DNA of 64,000 bases, taken from positions 1 to 64,000 of the forward strand of contig JAAEAF010003386.1 in the NCBI GenBank assembly GCA_011037195.1. Direction: 5' to 3'. The position numbers were made by a program, and so were the translations under genes. The notes under the pieces were generated by a model, which saw nothing but the letters and a program-made list of their open reading frames with translations, did not search any database and was not told where the DNA came from. Positions within the stretch are counted from its first letter, which is position 1, and each line of letters begins with the position of its first letter. The stretch comes from Triatoma infestans. Taxonomy: Eukaryota > Arthropoda > Insecta > Hemiptera > Reduviidae. This document shows, piece after piece, positions 23,891 through 35,269 of the stretch.

Positions 23891-25769
23891 GATTCTAGTT
23901 TTTTTTTAATAGCTCATTTTCTTTTTATGCGTTATGCAGGAATATTAGAAATTATCTGGTATTTTATCCGTCATAGCATGCATGTTCGTTTTGTTCCTAT
24001 AATAATTTTCTTAGATTATAATTTACATTCAATTCTGCGGATATATTTCAAATTATCCAGTTCACTACCCTTACTGAGAATTACCTTGTTTAACAGAACT
24101 TTTAAAGATATTTCGTTGGATATGTTGTTTATTAATTTCTAGTAAAATTATTATCATGATATTTTAAACAATTTTTAGTTTATAAACAAGGATTTATAAA
24201 CATTCCAGCTCAGTTTATAACCAAAATGATAATACTAATAGATAGCTAGATCTACATAAAGATGTTTATTGAAATTAAATCATGCAAAACATTTTTTTTT
24301 TCTTAACTAAATAAAACAATCTCTAAATACATCCAAGCAATGGTATATAATATCGTATGCCGAGCTTGCCTATCTAATAGTATCTATATAAATAAACAAA
24401 AAATAGTAATTTCTTTATACTAAATAAATGTTTAAAAAATAAGAGTTAAAATAAGAAAGATTACAAAAATAATGCGAAAATATTATGAACAAAATATTAA
24501 TTAGATTCTAAACTAAAGAAAAATAAACATAACTTTAGGTAATTAAAAGGATACATTACCTACCTAGAAACCAACCAAAGTAATCTCTTTTTGATAATAT
24601 TAATATACATAACAATGTTTCAAAATTTGATGAAGATAATTTGAATTTCCCAACTTAATAATTAATATTAAAACATGAATGTACATAGATATGTAATTAC
24701 ATATAATATATTTACATTATAATTATAATAATAATCATAATATAATGTCAACTAATAAAATGATTAATACACAAATTAGAGATGGTAATATCCAAATGTC
24801 CAGACAGACACCACCATTGTCTGAAAATGCAAATGCAAATATCTAAATACATCTGTTTAGTAGCACTAATATTGTAATTCCAATAATTGAAATAATTTAA
24901 CTTTTTTTTATTCTTCTATTATAATTTTCCATCTTTCATTGGTGAAATAAATTAGAATAATATTAAACAATTAATTTTCATTACCTTGAAATTTTATCTT
25001 AAAACAAATTTATTACCAATTATGCTGAATTTTTATAAATTCTCGCTGGATAGTTAAAGAATATATAAGAATGCTTGAATAAGGATTTCTACCCCAGTTT
25101 TTTGGGCGGATAAATATTAGGATTAGCAACTAACTATTCTTAATGTATCACTTGTTCATAGGCGTAAGAATTATCTTTAGATAGCTGCGGTCATCACAGT
25201 AACTACTGTTTGATCTTCATTGCTTGGATTTTGTCTTTTTCCTATATAGGGCAATGTCATTTTAAGTTCTGTATAGAAAATACTTGTTAGTAACATATTA
25301 ATTATTTTACTAAATATAAATTAATAATAAATTATAATAAATTAAAATATCTTACTAGGGAAGGTGTTGTTGTTGTGTCAAATTTATGAAATTCTATTAT
25401 TGTGAAAGGTAGGTTTTTAAAACCCTCTGAATAAAAAAAAAGGTTTTTGGAAATTGGTCTGTGTGTGATTGAGTTTATATATATAAGTATGTGTATATGT
25501 GCAGCATAATATACGCGACAATACGCAGATTGGTCAAAATTGGTCAATCGAATATGCCCTTTAGTGAATGCGATTTTCTCTCTAAAAAAATACAAAAACG
25601 TCGAACGATTTTCTTTAAACTTTGTATTTATGTCATCCAAATTCTATCATTTAAATAATAATAATTCGAATTAAATATTTTGCCAAAATTCCGTATTTGA
25701 AGCAAATCGATTGACCGGAAATGCGTTTTTCCTAAAGAGTTTGTTCATTTTTCTCTCTCTTTCACTATA
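23891..25769. other. AT-rich non-coding DNA
   Basis: A fragment of the PLE family 2 terminus (ATTTTATCCGTCATAGCATG) lies at 23,958-24,010. A minus-strand family C monomer lies at about 25,560-25,740. Otherwise very AT-rich and featureless. Confidence 0.4.
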
Positions 25770-26505
25770 CAGGGTGTCCCAAGGTATTGGATAACGACTT
25801 TTTCTCGGAATCTTAGATAGCTAGAAAAAAACTAAAAAATACGTGTCCCCGTAGTTTTTTGTTAGAAAACCAAATTTAATTTGCAAATTTGTTTTGGTGG
25901 TTCGAGAAGCGAGATACAGGCACCAACTTCATTTTTTCAAATGGGGAGGTGTGGTTCCTCTATTTTTTCTAAGAAAAATTTACTTGAACGGTTTTTTTCT
26001 TTGAGCGATATTTTACAAGTTATGAATGAAAACATGGGTCCTATAAGAAATTTGAAAATGATATTATAACGGTTTTTTGATTGAATAAGAAGAAACGTAC
26101 AATTTTATTATAAATTTTATTCCCCATTAATTACAGATCTTGCTCGAACTGGCCCCCACCATACACATGCATACACACGCTTTTTCCTGTCAATTGTACC
26201 TTACGACCAAAGAAATACATCTCTAATGGTGGAGGCCTTTCGAATAGATCACTCACAAAAAAAAACCGTTCAAGTAAATTTTTCTTACAAAAAATAGAGG
26301 AATCTATTTCTTAAATAAAAACCACACCTCCCCATTTGAAAAAATGAAGTTGGTGCCTGTATCTCGCTTCTGGAAGCACCAAAACAAATTTGCAAATTAA
26401 ATTTGGATTTCTAACAAAAAACTACGGGGACAGTATTTTTTAGTTTTTTTCTAGCTATCTTAGTTTCCGAGAAAAATCGTTATCCACATACCTTGGGAAC
26501 CAGTA
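25768..26505. mobile_element. Non-autonomous Tc1/mariner-type element with long inverted arms
   Basis: The left end CAGGGTGTCCCAAGGTATTG (25,770) mirrors the right end, whose reverse complement is CTGGTTCCCAAGGTATGTGG (ending 26,503). Both are flanked by TA. The inverted arms extend about 220-240 bp each and share GAGATACAGGCACCAACTTC, AATGGGGAGGTGTGGTT and AATTTACTTGAACGG. The 250-bp centre (26,000-26,260) is unique and non-coding. CAGGGTGTCCC ends and TA duplication are typical of the Tc1/mariner superfamily. No transposase is present. Confidence 0.75.
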
Positions 26506-27857
26506 TACACACTGACGGATTTTTTTAAATTGATATACTAATTATTATGAATACAGAAACCTATCACTTTCAGTTGAATTTTTTTTCCAACAAAGTTCAT
26601 TTCTCGAAGCTGTTGATATACAATTGAAAACAAATAAACATTTAATAAAGTAAAAATTGAAATAAGTTTGAAGAGAAAATGTGTCACTTATAATTCTGTA
26701 AACTGCAGTAAGAGAAAGTTGTGTGAGTGTTTACACCAGAGTTTTTCTTTTAAATAAAGTATCAATTTATTCATTTTTTCATAAAGCATCATTGAATTAA
26801 TGTTTATTAAGAGCCGTTCCGTTGTCTGATTTGCTTTTGAATTTCATCTGATAATTTCATTCATTAAACGTGTAAAAGCTAAAAATATGCAACCAATATC
26901 TGTCTAGTTTTTATTCTTGCTTGTACAGTGTGACAATTTTTACATGCACAACTCACTTATCTTTTGGAAAGTAAGCCAGAAAAAAAACATTCAAATGATC
27001 TAATTATTTTTTCAAAGATTCCAAATATGTGATAAATTATTTTATTTTGAAACTGCAGAAATAGGAAATTTATACATTTCAAAGCAGCATTCTTATTTCA
27101 AATTAGACTACATACTTTTAAATGAATTCTTGACGAATGAAATTAATTCCTAAACTAATGAAAAATGATTATTGAACGAGAAAGAAACCGTTGAATATTC
27201 GCTGAGAAATTCGAATTTTGAATGTAGAGAAATTCTCTGCCTATTATTTATTGGTTACTAGTATTCCACATTGTTTTTGAGTTAATAGTCAAATAAAGCA
27301 ATAACATATTCACGTTAGCTGTTCAAAACGGGCACCATCATTGAATAAACCCGAACACGCTTTTTTTATCCAGATTTGTTGACTACACTCATCATTACAG
27401 TATCAGGACGGATTTCTTCGTAGGTTTTAAAAATTCTATAAGTACTTCTACAGTAAGAATCGTACGTTATGAGCTGGACATACATCTTGCTGAAAGTACA
27501 TCACTTGCCGGCGTGCTGGAGGGACATTTTCAGACAAATCTAGGAGAATTACACTTAAGAAATGAAGATACAACTTTCAATGTTTCATTGTAGAAATACG
27601 GACCAAGGATCCGCTATTAATTAGATCACACATTTATCGAAATTATATATACTACTTTTAGAATGCGTTAAAAAAAAAGTCTGTGTCCAATTTGAAATAA
27701 GAATGTTAGTTTCGAAATCTCTTATTTCTATAACAAAAAAAAATAATTGACAAAATTTTCGGAACCCTTATAAAATTAAGTATCATTTGGATTTTTTTTT
27801 TTTTTATGTCGCGTACTTTCCAAGAAATGTGGTTATTTCTTGTGGTTGTTTCCGCAG
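26506..27857. other. AT-rich non-coding DNA
   Basis: The 5'-end motif of family C in minus orientation (CTGCAGTAAGAGAAAGTTGT) lies at 26,700-26,750. No gene seen. Confidence 0.4.
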
Positions 27858-28185
27858 AGCTGGAACGCATCAGAGATATTTTCCGTGATAGCCTGCTGCT
27901 TTTTGTGGTCATCGATGCTTTTTGTCAGTGTGGTAACACAGATTTGCACATAGCAAATTTAGTTGATACACTGTTTTTTTTTAAAAAGGTTTTTGTTAGG
28001 ACCTAACTAGGTTAAGTGGGGTGTTGTTACCTGAATGGGAAAACACATGTTTCAGTCTTTAAAGGGGCATATTGTACCCTTTAAAAATTGGAACATCCAA
28101 CACGTGGGGATGTATAACTTAAACTACGTTTTTTTTGAAGGAGATTTACTTTATAATTAATTATCCATACTATCTTACTATTATA
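27858..28185 (+). repeat. PLE family 1 terminus (core deleted)
   Basis: Begins AGAGCTGGAACGCATCAGAG and ATATTTTCCGTGATAGCC, then TTTGTGGTCATCGA. The hammerhead core is missing (the sequence jumps to TGCTTTTTGTCAGTG). It then follows the family order: CAGATTTGCACATAGC, GGACCTAACTAGGTTAAG, TTTAAAAATTGGAACATC, ATAACTTAAACTACG and TTAATTATCC. This copy ties together the blocks that are separated by insertions at 14.4-15.5 kb and 18.5 kb. Confidence 0.55.
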
Positions 28186-28206
28186 TTTATTTATTCATTT
28201 ATACCA

Positions 28207-28518
28207 GCGAGAAATAATACTGTGTCAGCCGTGCGCTACTGTGAAACAGTTACTGACAAGAAACATAAAATACGAAAGGATAAAATCCTAAATGTGGGTA
28301 TAGTGGGTATGTTAAAATTGTCACCCTCTATATCTATGCAAAAGAAATTCTCGCCCGCTGAACGCCAGCTATTACCCAAAACTAATTATTGCACTATAAG
28401 TGATGCCATGGAAAATAACAATACATTTTACGTTTTGGAAAGGCCTCATGTTCTGCAATCGATCTCAGGTGTGTGGCTGAAGAAGCAGGCTAGCAACATA
28501 ATTTACTGGGACTCATAA
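28207..28518 (+). CDS. Hypothetical open frame downstream of a PLE terminus
   Basis: The frame is open from about 28,135 to 28,518. The portion from ARNNTVSAVRYCE onward has balanced codon use compared with its AT-rich surroundings. The peptide is basic in the middle (TDKKHKIRKDKILN) and ends SGVWLKKQASNIIYWDS. I do not recognise a family. It follows PLE terminal sequence directly, so it could be an N-terminal remnant of a PLE protein or a captured host exon. No start context, promoter or splice evidence was established. Confidence 0.25.
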   Translation, partial: ARNNTVSAVRYCETVTDKKHKIRKDKILNVGIVGMLKLSPSISMQKKFSPAERQLLPKTNYCTISDAMENNNTFYVLERPHVLQSISGVWLKKQASNIIYWDS

Positions 28519-28549
28519 CTTAAATATATGCTCCACATGAATCAATTAT

Positions 28550-29956
28550 ACAGGAATTGAAACCAGTATCTTCACCAAAAAATGGTCCACGCCTTTTACC
28601 TGTTATAAGCCAACATAGAACGTACGTATATTTTATGTATGGAAGATTCTGGCCGCAAATAAATATTGGTAATTATGTTTGATTTATTTTGCTAACATAA
28701 TTTCCAGCTACTCCGGAACACCTTGTACATTTTCTAGAGCAGAATTTCTCAAAGTGGGAGGGGGGTAATGAGATGAGGTATGGGGAACCACACCAACAAA
28801 CAAGATACAATAACATGAAATTTCTTAGATTCTATTAATAATTACCTAAATTCATTTTTCCTAACTGCATTTTCCTAACAAAATTCAAAAAATATTCAGA
28901 TAAATGAAGAAATTGTTTTTTATGGATCACTGTGTACGTATATTCCTCTTATTGAACAATTAGAATTATTTTAGGTTCTTGATTTTATAATTTTTTACCT
29001 TCTCTTATTCCTACTTTCTCCTTAACTCTATACACTTCTTTAACACCTGACGAAGGACATCAAAGTTGTTCGAAACAGCGAATAGATTTTACTGAATGTT
29101 TTTATTTCAGTTTTTCGTGATTTTCTCGAAAACGGCTCCAACGATTTTCTTTAATCTTTGAATACTATCTATACGCATAAATACCTATCGCATTTATTGG
29201 AAACGTTTTCCCGAGAAAATTGATTTTTGGGGGGTTCTGGGGGGAACAGTAGCGTTATGCTGTCCTCTAAAGTATTTCAGTATAATCTATGGCATTGACA
29301 GAATTTCAAATTTGAAGAAAATCCGTTTACCGGAAGTGCGATTTAAAAAAAAAAAATCGACAAAAAAGTTTTCTCTACAATCAAACACTTTTAAAAAGAC
29401 AGTCTTGCCAGGATTTCGCATTATTGATTTAACAAAAATAATATGTGCAGTTAAGGTTAGCAAGCAGTATTCATTTTAAAGTAATAAGGGAAACTTAAGT
29501 TCATCCTTAAGGTAGCCCTAATTTTGTGGAGTTGTCGTTTAAGGGAGCCATGACGCCAGAAAGTTTTCAGAACCACTGTTCTAGAAAACAAAAATTGCTC
29601 TCAATTAAATTTCCTAACATTTTTCTTAAATTTAACATTCGGAAAGAAATGTAATTTTTTACTGTTTCTTTATATAAATATTCTTTCCCAATTTATTGAT
29701 CAAATAAATAATTTTCCGCTTATTATCTCTTTTTCACTTCTAGAATCACATGCATTTCGCTTTCTGGAACATTTGTATTCTACAAATTTTTGAAAATCTG
29801 TAAACAAATGAATGCATAACCCAATAATTTGTATAGTTTGGGAAAATCCACATACAATTTAGGTTTTAATCAACTTTTATTAAAAACGTCAATGAATATT
29901 TCATTTTATGAAAATTTATTTTGCCGTACAGAAGTCCAACAAAGTGAAATGTTTTT
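28550..29956. other. Non-coding DNA with family C and PLE-like fragments
   Basis: A minus-strand family C monomer lies at about 29,110-29,345 (CGATTTTCTTTAATC; CCGTTTACCGGAAGTGCG). An isolated CTGACGAAGGACATC...TTCGAAAC motif at 29,046-29,080 has the CTGANGA-hairpin-GAAAC order of PLE hammerhead-like remnants. No gene. Confidence 0.4.
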
Positions 29957-30385
29957 TGCGATGTTGTGTTGTATGTTTGTAGTAGCACGAGCGGTTTTTT
30001 GAAAAGGCTTGTAAGTATAGTTTAAGAGAGTTTTTGAAATAGATATATTCTTTAAGTGAATTTAAATAGCTTTATAATATCACAGCGATTACGTATAAAT
30101 CAATGATTTATCCAGATTAAAAGCTAAACTCTTATATTTTAACTTATAACTAGCACAGTCCTGCTGCGTTCTGTTTGGTGTCTACAACAAAACTATCTTA
30201 ATAAATGATCTAGAATAAAGGGAAAACTCTATCACTGGCATGAGTTTAAGAGAGCAACTCCTGAAGCAAGTGTTCTGGCTTTGAAAGCAGAATGCAGACT
30301 GTCTTGAAGGAATGCCCTCTCTTACGAAACAGTTGGCCAAGTGGCATTGTATTAATTTAACGGATTCTTGCACCTTTCTCTCTTG
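29957..30385 (+). repeat. LTR-like dispersed repeat, type 2, copy 3 (partial)
   Basis: Matches parts of 39,289-39,749 in order: GTTGTGTTGTATG, AGCACGAGCGGTTTT, AAGGCTTGTAAGTATA, GTTTAAGAGAG and CTTGAAGGAATG. It is more diverged than the other two copies, and its 3' end is not preserved. Confidence 0.45.
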
Positions 30386-30579
30386 GTTTGCATTGACCTA
30401 GATTGTAGTATACCTGGCTCTATCCCCATCACTAAATACACTATTTGAACTATCTAATTTTCACAAAACTAATATTTTTCCATTTCGTTCTTCCACTACA
30501 AAAGTTTCCAGCTCTTCAAAATTTTTGAGGATCAACATAATGCCTGGATCTTTCCACTTTTGTGGTCAAATCCATCTGG

Positions 30580-31032
30580 CAATCTCGTGAATGAAGGAAA
30601 AGGATTGTGAGATTAGGTCTTTTTAAAAAATAAGAAAACTTAAATTCTTGCCAACGTTTCGACTAATATATTGTCTTTTTCAAGGCATAAAAAAACTATT
30701 AAATAATCTTCAAAACATAACAAACTTAAAAACTTATATATAAATTTGGAAAATAAAAAGTTAAGAACACCTCAACATCTATTATATGGTCACTATTCTC
30801 TGTGATGTTGAGGTGTTCTCAACTTTTTATTTTCCAAATTTATACATAAGTTTTTAAGTTTGTTATGTTTTGAAGATTATTTAATAGTTTTTTAATTGGC
30901 TTGAAAAAATCAATATATTTGTCGAAACGTTGGCAAGAATTTAAGTTTTCTTATTTTTTAAAAAGACCTAATCTCACAATCCTTTTCCTTCATGTAAGAA
31001 CGGTCGAGAAGAATCTTCCAATCTCGTGAATG
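30580..31032. mobile_element. PLE-type palindromic insertion with 14-bp target duplication
   Basis: Two arms of about 190 bp (30,591-30,779 and 30,804-30,993) are near-perfect inverted copies separated by a 24-bp loop. The direct repeat CAATCTCGTGAATG lies at 30,580-30,593 and again at 31,019-31,032, so the inserted unit is 30,594-31,018. It includes a 25-bp single-copy tail after the right arm. Each arm contains CTTGAAAAAG, a spacer and GTCGAAACGTTGGC, a sequence order typical of PLE ends. Retrotransposed PLEs make variable-length duplications and often have inverted parts, which fits. Confidence 0.7.
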
Positions 31033-31582
31033 GCCGACAATCACGTTAATATTATTATGTTTATCTAAAAACCAAGAAATTGAAGCCTCGTAAAAATGGC
31101 AGTTCCCCTGTATAAGGACTTTGCCTTGAAAGTATTGGGAATATCTACTTATCTGAACTTAGAAAAATTCCATTTCCATCCTGTTGGTAGATAAAAACTT
31201 AGATCGTTATTTTAATACAGTGTGACGTCATATAATATTTACTCAGAGTGGAAATATACCTTTCCATTTGAAATTGTATTTAACCTTTCATACGAAACAT
31301 TTACTCTACACGAATTTCCTTTTGACTGTAAAATATTAATATTACCGGCTTTCCTTTTACATAGATAAATATATATTTCATCGTGATGATTTACAACTAG
31401 TAATGATGATTTTTCAGTTCGCTTTTCATAGTAGCAGCAAACACTTTTCCAAAATGTTTGCCAATTTATATTTATTTTAACGCAAACTTTGATTATTTTT
31501 AAAAACGCTATTAATGGTTATTTTTTTTTATAAAATTACTTTATTAATAGATTAAATCTCTTCGATTGAACTTTATTTATTA

Positions 31583-32300
31583 CTTTCTCATACTCCTGAT
31601 AAGAGAAAGCATTGTGATCATGTCAAATTTTCTAATTTTTACCGGAAATATATGTGTTTGTTGTTCCTTGAATACAAAAGTAATTTTTTTAGCAAGTGGT
31701 TTTTTGTGTTCGTGTGTGTTCAAGAAAAATCGTAGAACGCTCAAACTTGATATTCTGTTTAGGATAACTACCATTGCATCTATGATGAAGATTTCGGACA
31801 AAATCCATCATCCGGAAGTGCGTCTTTATTGATTTGTTTTTTTTTTCAGCTTTTCGCGATTTTATTCAAAATGATTCTAACGATTTTCTTGAAATTTCAT
31901 GTATTATCTACATCCATTACAGGGAAAATTGAATTTTTTTCTTTTTTGTGGGTTCAGGGGAAACAGTAGCAGCATTGAGCTTCTCCCCCCCCCCAATATG
32001 TGGTTCTACTATTTACATAACATTAATATACATTAACAGCACTAGTAGATTTAAAATTTGAAAAAAGACAGTTAACCCCGTAGTTCCGACTTTACACAGA
32101 GTTTTTTGGACTTTTTTTCGAAAACGGATAAAACGATATTCTTTAAACTTGAAATGATAATTGAACAGATAAAATACTATTACTATTTTTTTAAACATTT
32201 TTCCAAAAAATTAGATTTTCTGTAGTTTTGCTTGTGTTTGTATTTGTGGCGTTAAATTTTGTAATGGGATTGATTTAATATTATTGACGCTTTCTTTTTT
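31583..32300 (-). repeat. Repeat family C copy (minus), interrupted at 32.3 kb
   Basis: The minus-strand 3' end is TAGGAGTAAGAGAAAGT-like (plus strand CTTTCTCATACTCCTGATAA at 31,584), followed by the CGAAAATTTGACATGATCAC block and one to two ~300-bp monomers (CACTTCCGGATGATGG; AAAATCGTTAGAATC). The 5' end of the same family (TCTGGTGTGAAACGCTGAC on the minus strand) reappears at about 33,090, beyond a LINE fragment. The LINE therefore seems to have inserted into this copy. Confidence 0.55.
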
Positions 32301-33045
32301 TTCCCCTCTTCTCCTTGGCTTGCTGTCTGTACAAGATTAGCCAGATCCTATGCCTAGATTACTTGCGGCTTTCATCGGCGTTTTAGCTGCGGTTGGTGGT
32401 AAGGTGTTTGTTGTTGATGGTAACTACACATTGTTCTATTCATACTATTTGCTTTTTAATTTCATAGTGTGATTTTGTTTTTGTTTATAAAATTGAAAAT
32501 AGCCAAATATAATCCGTGGTTTGGTTTTATGAGGATGGTATTCAGATTGGCAGGTGGTGTACATTTTGCATTTATGATAGATAGCCTTCCATAGTTTATC
32601 TCTATCCTGTTGGTGATTATCACATTCGAGAATCCGGTGGTTGGCGTCAATGATTGATTCAGACAGATATGAGCATACTGGATTGACGGAGATTCCTATA
32701 CGAGACAGATGATGAGATGAAAAGTTATGGTTGAAACGAAGTCTGATCATGGTTGAGAAAGTGGAAGAAACTACTACTTTCTGGAAGGTCAGTGAACCAA
32801 GGTTTTTTGGGGGGGGGGATTGCCGGCTATAGGGAGGTGCAAAATTTACGTTTAAAGCATTTTGATTTCTCATACTCAATGGACCATTTTCTGAAATTCT
32901 GGCGCTTTCTTCTGAACTGCAATGTAATCAGTTTTCCTACCTGCCTTGGTAGTAGTTGCTTTTTCCACCATATTTCCATTTCCCACAGTGTTTTTGTTAA
33001 GACAAATGTGTAAAACTTGAAGTTCATAGAAAAATTTGGCACATT
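32300..33045 (-). pseudogene. LINE 3' fragment (C-terminal zinc-like domain)
   Basis: The minus-strand reading at 33,040-32,445 gives KTLWEMEIWWKKQLLPR, then RLRFNHNFSSHHLSRIGI and NPVCSYLSESIIDANHRI followed by LECD. This is the region after the RNase H or RT domain of many LINEs, where a C..C....H....C pattern is usual. Here the second cysteine is replaced (CSY). The 3' UTR continues to about 32,300. It is 5'-truncated and dead. The family is not resolvable beyond the Jockey/I group. Confidence 0.5.
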
Positions 33046-33217
33046 TTTATATAGTTTTATTTAGCAGCAGTAAGGAAAATCAGGTCAGCGTTTCACACCA
33101 GATATTGCTTTATATTTTATCTTTGCTCAGTTTCAAAATTTTCAAATGAAATATTTATTCTTTCATTTCTCTTATTGTTCTTAGCTGCATTTTTTTTTTT
33201 TGTAAGAATATAACATA

Positions 33218-34115
33218 CTAGCTAACCCGACCACGCTTCGCTGTGGCTCAGTCTGATTTTTAGGCTTAACCATGCGTGATTTTGATAATTTGTTTGGATG
33301 CTTTGGAATACCCTGTCTACTAATTCTTCTTTTGAATGTACAATGTTGCAGAAATTAGATGGGAAGGTGATTTTTTCCCGTTTCCGGATTTGTAGGAGCA
33401 GTGCCGTTACCGAGTTCGAGTAATTGTCTTGAAAATATGGCAGCTGTTGGATCGTTTTGAAGTTGAACTCTCATATTCGTTGTTAAATGAATTTTTTTTA
33501 CTGTGCTCCAAAGAGTTGAATATTTCAAGCAGGCATGCAATTCATCAGCTGGTGTTGAGCGAGGTATAACTGGTAAGCGTTTGCCTGAAGTCACCGGCTA
33601 GTAACACCAATGCTCCACCAAATGGAACCTGATTATTTCGCAAATCTTTCAATGTATGGTCTAATGCTTCCAATGACTTCTTATAAGTCATTGTACACTC
33701 ATCCCATACAATGATTTCTGCACGTCCGAAGAACCTTTCCAATTCCTGATGTTTTAGAAATGTTACATGTTGGGTTTCTTTGAAGTGCATGTTTAAGTCA
33801 TGACAGTTTAAGAGCTGAATGCGCTGTTCTACCTCCTTCCATCAATGTAGCAATATCTGAAGAAGTAAGTGCCAACGCAATATGGCCGTTTGAACGGATT
33901 TTACCACCATTGCAACGCGACTGAGTCTGTTTCTGCCAACCTCGCAAAACGCTCGGAGAAGTTCCCGTTTCCGTCGGAACTTTGGAGTAAAAAGTATATA
34001 TAAACACTCCTACATAGAAATGCAACGTTGTGTAAAAATTTCAAGTCAATCCATCGACTGCTTTTCAAGTTTTGCGGCCACAAACATACGGATGCTGAAT
34101 TTTTATATATATAGA
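33218..34115 (-). mobile_element. Helitron, non-autonomous, both ends present
   Basis: Read on the minus strand, the element starts TCTATATATATAAAAATTC directly after an A (34,116). It ends with a hairpin CCACAGCGAAGCGTGG and then TCGGGTTAGCTAG before a T (33,217). A 5' TC, a 3' CTRR preceded by a short GC hairpin, and insertion between A and T without target duplication are the defining Helitron ends. Length is 898 bp. The interior is a scrap of the PIF1-like helicase region; no Rep (HUH) nuclease is present, so any movement would need an autonomous partner. Confidence 0.85.
33355..33880 (-). pseudogene. Helitron PIF1-like helicase fragment (frameshifted)
   Basis: Minus-strand pieces in order. 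About 33,880-33,810 gives IALALTSSDIATLMEGGRTA, the motif Ia region. 33,790-33,545 gives IIVWDECTMTYKKSLEALD with the Walker B DEC box and GGALVLLAGDFRQTL, motif III. After a frame change near 33,570, 33,594-33,355 gives PVIPRSTPADELHACLK and LTTNMRVQLQND, motif IV-like. In intact Helitrons this helicase unwinds DNA during rolling-circle transposition. The Walker A P-loop and the Rep domain are absent and the frames do not join. Confidence 0.8.
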
Positions 34116-34116
34116 T

Positions 34117-35265
34117 GACGGCCGCCTTCCGCTAGTTGCTGTCAAGTTGGCAATCTTTATTTTAAATAAGGACTATTATTATTATTATATACAATAATTG
34201 TTACAATCTTGTTAAGGTGCACCCTTCATATTTTTTTTGAACCAGTTACGTAGTGATGTGAAGAAATGCTATGATGTTCACCATGAAAAAGAGGCCTATT
34301 ATTCATTATGAAATATCTAAGAGTGTGCCCATATAACAAATAATTAAAAAATAGGCGCCATCATCTCTTGAAGATGTTATTTATTATTATAACTGAAAAG
34401 TTTTGGCGGTTCTTATAACTCCGCTTCGCTAAAATTGTTATCTGATATTTCATATGAGATATTGAAGTAATAATATTGGATCTTAGTCATTGATTTTTTT
34501 GTTTTTTCTTTATTATTAATATTAATAGAAACTTTGTAATAATTTAATTATTAACTAGAAAATAATTACTGCCATCATGAAGTTAATTAATTATTCATTT
34601 TTTCCATCACTTTTTTTTACCATCAACCCTCTTTTATAAATTATGCAGAAAAATAAAGTAATTAAAAAAAAGAAGAGATTTATCTTGAAAACCAAAGTAG
34701 AAAAGAATGTGGTAGTTCGCGAAAATTTAAACTAATTTTTAAATTGAAATTCCACTCTATTGGTTTTTTAAAGAAAAGATTGTGTATTTAATACTTGCTT
34801 ATAAGTTTATAAACTTTTAGCAAGGATTTACTCTGAATTATGATGAGCCATTATGTAATTAGATGTTAGAAGGGAAATCATATGATAGAAATATGAAATA
34901 TTCGCTAATGTAAATTCTATTAACGGTGCTTTTAATAATGAAACTGTTGTTTTTGTTTCTCATATTAAAATAAACAACATAAAACCTTAGTTTAAAAAAA
35001 AAAAATAAACTCTCAACAAAGATTATAAAAAAAATTGGTGAAACTCAACTTTCACTCAGCTTTCTCATACTTCTGTTAGTTTAATTATATATAAATATAA
35101 GGATGGTAGAGGGATAAGTACCTACCTATTAATCTTGGCAGCTAGAGAACTGATTATATTGTGGCCACAACCAATCAACCAACTCCATATAAAATTTGAA
35201 ATTTAATGCTAAAATTCATATCAATTTTTTGGGGGGAAAATTGTTTTAAATATAAGTGATACATT
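34117..35265. other. AT-rich non-coding DNA
   Basis: No gene or recognisable repeat beyond A/T tracts. Confidence 0.4.
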
Positions 35266-35269
35266 TATT

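Noticed and set aside
30591..30993. CRISPR-like or regulatory hairpin array
   Set aside because: There is a single inverted repeat pair, no spaced direct repeats, and an exact flanking duplication that marks an insertion.
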